NCBI RefSeq assembly: GCF_028618695.1
Contig: NZ_JAQIVI010000454.1
Span: 1 to 17,996 of the forward strand
From: Natrinema soli
GTDB taxonomy: Archaea > Halobacteriota > Halobacteria > Halobacteriales > Natrialbaceae
DNA: 17,996 bases
Direction: 5' to 3'
Position 1 is the stretch's first letter; each line of letters starts with the position of its first letter. Of the stretch, positions 14,540 to 17,996 are shown one piece after another. Position numbers and translations under genes: made by a program. The notes under the pieces are model-generated. The model did not search any database. It was given only the letters and a program-made list of their open reading frames with translations, and was not told where the DNA came from.

Positions 14540-14848
14540 GGGTTCTTGCTAGCCGTTGACCGGGGAAAAAACCCCCGACGCATTGCGCATTCAGCTTGGA
14601 CGAGCCCGCTCGGCGAGGTTATCGGCGACGGAAGTGAACGAGCGGGACGCGTCCGGAGCGACTGTCGAACGAAGCACTCCGCTCTCGATGATCGCTCGGC
14701 CGCCGTCGTTCGAGTTGGATTCTCGACGCTTCTCGAGTACACCCTTGAGCGATCGTTACGCCGCCGATCGCCGCCGGTGGCCGGACGGGGACGGAGTCGT
14801 CTGCTGGCCACTTTTATCGTGGTTCGCGGAGACGATAGCGTACGTAAC
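14540..14848. other. Divergent promoter region between the kinase and dehydrogenase genes
   Basis: The 309-bp intergenic stretch holds the start regions of both genes. On the kinase side, GGGG-AAAAAA-CCCC at 14563-14576 is an A-tract flanked by a G/C dyad about 30 bp before ATG 14539 and is the only AT-rich patch near it. On the other side is the TATA-like element at 14812. The middle (about 14600-14800) shows no gene. Confidence 0.5.
14812..14818 (+). promoter_or_regulatory. TATA-like element of the dehydrogenase-CoA ligase operon
   Basis: TTTTATC about 34 bp before ATG 14849 is a good haloarchaeal TATA match and implies a leader of only a few nucleotides. It supports ATG 14849 against an open frame that extends far upstream through the kinase gene. 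Confidence 0.55.
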
Positions 14849-15706
14849 ATGTTCCAGAATCAGGTCACGGCACCGACGGTCTCCCGCGAGGAAATCTACC
14901 GGTTCCCCGACGAATCATTCACGGATCGGAACGTCTGCCTCGTGACGGGTGCGGCCTCGGGCATCGGCCGGGCGACCGCGCTGGCAGCCGCCGGGAACGG
15001 GCTCACCGTCGCGGCCACGGACATCGACGAGGGCGGCCTCGCGGGAACGATCGACCGCGGCGAGGAGCTCGAGGTCGAGGGATCGATCGAGTCGGTTCCC
15101 GGCGATCTCACGGACGATGCACACCTCGAGCGAATCGTCGACGAGGCCGCGCAGCTGGGCGATCTCACGTACCTCGCGAACGTCGCCGGGATGCAACACA
15201 TCGACCCCATCGACGAGTTCCCGATGGAGACGTACGATACGATGCACCGGATCATGCTCCGGGCACCGCTCTATCTCTCGAAGCTGTGCATCCCTCACTT
15301 TCGGGAGTCCGAGGACGGCGCGGGCTGCGTCGGGAACATGGCGTCGGTCCACGGCCACTACGTCACGAGCGACAAGGTCGCCTACAACGTCTCGAAGTTC
15401 GGTCTGCGCGGGCTCACGCAGTCGATCGCTGCGGAGGGCGAGGGCGACATTCGCGCGTTCTCGATCAGCACCGGCTACGTGAAGACGCCGCTCGTGACGG
15501 CGCAACTCGAGGACACCGCCGAACGGCGCGGTATTTCGGTCGACGAAGTCATCGAGGACGTCATGCTCGGCCAGTCTCGGGTGAAAGAGATGATGGAACC
15601 GATCGACGTCGCCAACCTCTACCTGCTGGGCTTTTCCGACCTCGGACGACACCTCGACGGCGGCGACCTGTTGTTTGATGGTGGCATGACCCTTACCTAC
15701 GAGTAG
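14849..15706 (+). CDS. Short-chain dehydrogenase/reductase, probable 3-hydroxybutyrate dehydrogenase-like
   Basis: A 285-residue classical SDR enzyme with a Rossmann fold. The dinucleotide motif TGAASGIG is at 33-40, the acidic residue D58 at the end of the second strand (ATDID) favours NAD(H) over NADP(H), NVAG is at 111-114, and the catalytic set is S166 (MASVHGH), Y179 and K183 (YNVSK). The C-terminal half ends with the family-typical GGDLLFDGGMTLTYE. An N-terminal extension of about 25 residues precedes the fold. The TGAASGIG...ASVHG...SGY-type layout resembles D-3-hydroxybutyrate dehydrogenases, and the CoA ligase gene starts 2 bp after its stop, consistent with oxidation of a 3-hydroxy acid to a 3-keto acid that is then activated. 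The substrate is inferred from context; another hydroxy acid or alcohol is possible. Confidence 0.85.
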   Translation: MFQNQVTAPTVSREEIYRFPDESFTDRNVCLVTGAASGIGRATALAAAGNGLTVAATDIDEGGLAGTIDRGEELEVEGSIESVPGDLTDDAHLERIVDEAAQLGDLTYLANVAGMQHIDPIDEFPMETYDTMHRIMLRAPLYLSKLCIPHFRESEDGAGCVGNMASVHGHYVTSDKVAYNVSKFGLRGLTQSIAAEGEGDIRAFSISTGYVKTPLVTAQLEDTAERRGISVDEVIEDVMLGQSRVKEMMEPIDVANLYLLGFSDLGRHLDGGDLLFDGGMTLTYE

Positions 15707-15708
15707 CA

Positions 15709-17790
15709 ATGGCCGGAAACACCAGCCCGAGTCTCGAGGATATCGACGAGATCGCCCACGAACCGAGCCGGGAGTTCGTCGAATCGACCAACGTCTTCGA
15801 CTTCATGCGGACGTACGGGATCGACGACTACGAGGAACTTATCGAGCGGACGACGACGGAGGTCGATGGCGAACCGGAGAGCGGCGTCGACTGGTTCTGG
15901 GACGAACTGGTCGACTATCTCGGGATCGAGTTCTACGAGGATTACGACGAGACCCGAGACGATAGCGAGGGACCCCAGTTCACCGACTGGTACCCCGGCG
16001 GGGAACTCAACGTCGCCCACAACGTCGTGGATCGCCACGCGGCCGTCGACGAGGAGCGCCGGAACAAAGTTGCCACCATCTGGGAGGGCGAACACGGCGA
16101 GGTCCGGGAGGTGACCTACCACGAACTCCACCGGCAAGCGAACCGGGTCGCGAACGCGCTCGAGGAGCGCAGTATCGGAACGGGCGACACCGTGGGTCTC
16201 TACATGCCGATGGTTCCGGAGGTCGTCTCGATCCTCTACGGCTGTTTCAAGGTCGGTGCGATCGCCGTTCCGATTTTCTCGGGCTTCGGCGTCGACGCGG
16301 CAGCCACCCGGATCGCGGACTCGGAGTGCTCCGTACTCTTTACGGGCGACGGCTTCTATCGCCGCGGCGACCCGGTGTTCCTCAAGTCCGCCGCCGACGA
16401 AGCGATCGAGAAGGCGGGCCATGTCGAGGAAACGATCGTGTTCGACCGATTGGGGTCCGGTACCACGACGAGCGAACACGAGATTCCGTGGAGCGATGAC
16501 CGCGACGAGTGGTGGGCCGACGCCGTCGAAATGCAGGACGACGAGTACGAGACGAAGTCCCTCGAGTCGAGTCAGGAGTCGATGCTCCTCTATTCGTCGG
16601 GTACGACGGGCAAGCCGAAAGGGATCGTCCACACGCACGCGGGCGTGCAGGTCCAGTGCCCCAAGGAGGTCTACTTCGGGATGGATCTCAAGCCAGCCGA
16701 CCGGTTCTTCTGGGTCAGCGACATCGGCTGGATGATGGGGCCGTGGAGTCTGATCGGCACCCACACCTTCGGCGGCACCGTCTTCATGTACGAGGGCGCG
16801 CCGGACTACCCAGAACCAGATCGCTTCTGGTCCATGATCGACCGCCACAAACTCACCCAGTTCGGCATCTCGCCGACCGCCATTCGGGCACTTCGCAAGC
16901 ACGGCGAGCGTCAGACTACGTCTGACGAGCCATCCGGCTCCGGCGGAGCCGGAGACGACGACTGGCTCTCCGGCCACGATCTCTCTTCGCTCCGGATCCT
17001 CGGTTCGACGGGCGAGCCCTGGGACCCCGAGTCCTGGCACTGGTTCTACGAGAACGTGGGCGGCGGCGAGTCGCCGATCATCAACATCTCCGGCGGCACC
17101 GAGATCTGTGGCTGTTTCCTGATGCCGCTGCCGACCGAACCGCTGAAACCCTGCACGCTCGGTGGCCCCGGCCTCGGCATGGACATCGATATCGTCGACC
17201 GCGAGGGGAACTCCGTGCGGGAGGACAACGAGCGGGGCTATCTCGTCGCCCGCGACTCCTGTCCGTCGATGACCAAATCGCTCTGGTCGGGCGACGAGCG
17301 CTACCTCGAGGAGTACTGGTCGACGTTCCGGGATCCGCCCATGTGGGACCACGGCGACTGGGCCCAGAAGGACGAAGACGGTTTCTGGTTCCTCCACGGC
17401 CGCGCCGACGACGCCCTCAACGTGGCCGGCCGCAAGGTCGGTCCGGCGGAGGTCGAAGGCGCGCTCATCGACCACGAGGCAGTCAACCAGGCCGCCGCGA
17501 TCGGCGCGGCCGACGACACCACCGGAACCGCCGTCGTCGCCTACGTCGTGCTCGAGGCGGGCGTCGAGGAGGCGGACGACCTCCGCGAGAAACTGCGCGC
17601 GCAGGTCGGCGAGGAGCTGGGTAAACCGTTCCGCCCGCGCGAGGTCCTGTTCGTCGACGAGTTCCCCAAAACGCAGTCGGGCAAGATCATCCGCCGGGCC
17701 ATTCAGGCGACCTACACGGACGAGGATCTGGGCGACATGAGCAGCATCGAGAACCCGGGCGCGCTCGAGGAACTCGAGGACGCGCGGTAG
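15709..17790 (+). CDS. AMP-forming acyl-CoA synthetase of the Acs/AACS class
   Basis: A 693-residue adenylate-forming ligase that makes an acyl-AMP from acid and ATP, then an acyl-CoA. The N-terminal WYPGGELNVAHNVVDRH is typical of long Acs-type enzymes. P-loop YSSGTTGKPKG is at 295-305, GSTGEPW near 436, YLVARDSCPSMTKSLW near 520, NVAGRKVGPAEVEG from 571 (A8), and the catalytic Lys is K659 in TQSGKIIRR (A10). Where acetyl-CoA synthetases have a WWQTETG-type motif, this protein has SGGTEICG (461-468), closer to acetoacetyl-CoA synthetases, so acetate is probably not its main substrate. Residues about 401-418 are a Gly/Ser/Asp insert encoded by two DNA hairpins. It is cotranscribed with the SDR gene (2-bp gap). 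Acetoacetate is the best guess; propionate or another short acid is possible. Confidence 0.88.
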   Translation: MAGNTSPSLEDIDEIAHEPSREFVESTNVFDFMRTYGIDDYEELIERTTTEVDGEPESGVDWFWDELVDYLGIEFYEDYDETRDDSEGPQFTDWYPGGELNVAHNVVDRHAAVDEERRNKVATIWEGEHGEVREVTYHELHRQANRVANALEERSIGTGDTVGLYMPMVPEVVSILYGCFKVGAIAVPIFSGFGVDAAATRIADSECSVLFTGDGFYRRGDPVFLKSAADEAIEKAGHVEETIVFDRLGSGTTTSEHEIPWSDDRDEWWADAVEMQDDEYETKSLESSQESMLLYSSGTTGKPKGIVHTHAGVQVQCPKEVYFGMDLKPADRFFWVSDIGWMMGPWSLIGTHTFGGTVFMYEGAPDYPEPDRFWSMIDRHKLTQFGISPTAIRALRKHGERQTTSDEPSGSGGAGDDDWLSGHDLSSLRILGSTGEPWDPESWHWFYENVGGGESPIINISGGTEICGCFLMPLPTEPLKPCTLGGPGLGMDIDIVDREGNSVREDNERGYLVARDSCPSMTKSLWSGDERYLEEYWSTFRDPPMWDHGDWAQKDEDGFWFLHGRADDALNVAGRKVGPAEVEGALIDHEAVNQAAAIGAADDTTGTAVVAYVVLEAGVEEADDLREKLRAQVGEELGKPFRPREVLFVDEFPKTQSGKIIRRAIQATYTDEDLGDMSSIENPGALEELEDAR
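16909..16953. repeat. Two adjacent perfect hairpins inside the CoA ligase gene
   Basis: First dyad: CGTCAGAC (16909-16916), loop TAC, GTCTGACG (16920-16927). Second: TCCGGCTCC (16933-16941), loop GGC, GGAGCCGGA (16945-16953). Only 5 bp separate them. They encode ligase residues 401-415, a polar Gly/Ser-rich insert just before the conserved WLSGHDLSSLRILGSTGEP region. Confidence 0.75.
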
Positions 17791-17805
17791 GAAGGGATCG
17801 CGATT

Positions 17806-17837
17806 GACAGTCGCCGCAGACCGATCGGACGACTGTC
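17806..17837. repeat. 8-bp inverted repeat after the CoA ligase gene
   Basis: GACAGTCG (17806-17813) and CGACTGTC (17830-17837) flank a 16-bp spacer that contains the palindrome CCGATCGG (17821-17828). It lies 16 bp past the stop codon. It could be an mRNA end structure, but no T-tract follows, so a terminator is not claimed. Confidence 0.4.
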
Positions 17838-17897
17838 GCGTGATCCTTCGAATCGTTCCGGACGGGAAGCCGATCGATCAAACGGTTCGGTGACCGG

Positions 17898-17996
17898 TCA
17901 CTGACCGTCTTCGCGACCGCTCGAGCGGTCCCGCCGATCGCGCTCGAGGATGACGCCGCCGGCACCGACGGCGACGTCGACGGGGGCGGTCGCCAG
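17898..17996 (-). CDS. C-terminal end of an unidentified protein (runs off the window)
   Basis: The minus strand has a stop (TGA) at 17898-17900 preceded by 32 open codons to the window edge, reading APVDVAVGAGGVILERD followed by a charged RDRRDRSSGRE-type tail. Composition and a polar acidic/basic end look like a real haloarchaeal C-terminus, and the gene would converge on the CoA ligase with about 107 bp between stops. The fragment is too short to identify. Confidence 0.45.
   Translation of the reverse strand: MATAPVDVAVGAGGVILERDRRDRSSGREDGQ

Noticed and set aside
14560..14578. A-tract flanked by G and C runs as a transcription terminator
   Set aside because: It lies 5' of both divergent genes, so a terminator has nothing to end; it more likely belongs to the kinase promoter.
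13196..14848. Upstream extension of the dehydrogenase reading frame through the kinase gene
   Set aside because: The frame stays open only because of the high G+C third position of the antisense kinase gene; homology and the TATA-like element put the start at 14849.
15697..17475. A minus-strand open frame of about 592 codons
   Set aside because: Antisense shadow of the CoA ligase gene with no recognisable motif.
1..17996. CRISPR arrays, insertion sequences, integrase or prophage genes
   Set aside because: No regularly spaced repeats, transposase motifs, long terminal inverted repeats or integrase-like frames were seen.

Overview
The window is chromosomal DNA from a halophilic archaeon, most likely a Natrialbales-type haloarchaeon such as Natrinema or Haloterrigena (the rank is inference). 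The proteins are strongly acidic (rich in D and E), G+C is high with a G/C-rich third codon position, and most genes lack a Shine-Dalgarno site. Instead a TATA-like element lies about 27-35 bp before the start codon, as in leaderless haloarchaeal transcripts. Nothing looks like rRNA, tRNA, CRISPR or an insertion sequence.

Layout. (1) 1-668, minus: N-terminal part of a trypsin-like, Nal1-type serine protease, cut by the window edge and divergent from (2) a purine-type phosphoribosyltransferase at 803-1501. (3) A 12-helix MATE exporter, minus, 1554-3008, divergent from (4) S-methyl-5'-thioadenosine phosphorylase, 3158-4018. (5) A two-helix membrane protein with two CxxC pairs, minus, 4021-4662. 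(6) A lower-G+C two-gene module, minus, 4822-5843: a winged-helix protein overlapping by 4 nt a His-rich small protein that resembles the TumE toxin family. (7) The chromosome-structure operon, minus, 11251 down to 6060: small coiled-coil protein, SMC, ScpA. (8) An orphan soluble histidine kinase with six PAS domains, minus, 11498-14539. (9) A plus-strand operon of a short-chain dehydrogenase (14849-15706) and an AMP-forming acyl-CoA synthetase (15709-17790). (10) The last codons of a minus-strand gene at 17898-17996.

How they work together. SMC and ScpA are partners in chromosome compaction and segregation; their genes overlap by 8 nt. The dehydrogenase and CoA ligase are 2 bp apart. Because the ligase carries an SGGTE motif instead of the WWQTETG-type motif of acetyl-CoA synthetases, the pair could form a (R)-3-hydroxybutyrate to acetoacetate to acetoacetyl-CoA route. 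The phosphoribosyltransferase and MTA phosphorylase both handle purines but are not in one operon.

The least ordinary parts are the winged-helix/His-rich module, whose TATA box sits between 9-bp direct repeats exactly 20 bp apart, and a pair of back-to-back perfect hairpins inside the CoA ligase gene that encode a Gly/Ser/Asp insert. An in-frame 33-bp-period repeat in the disordered N-terminus of ScpA looks like a similar insertion of short repetitive DNA into a coding region.
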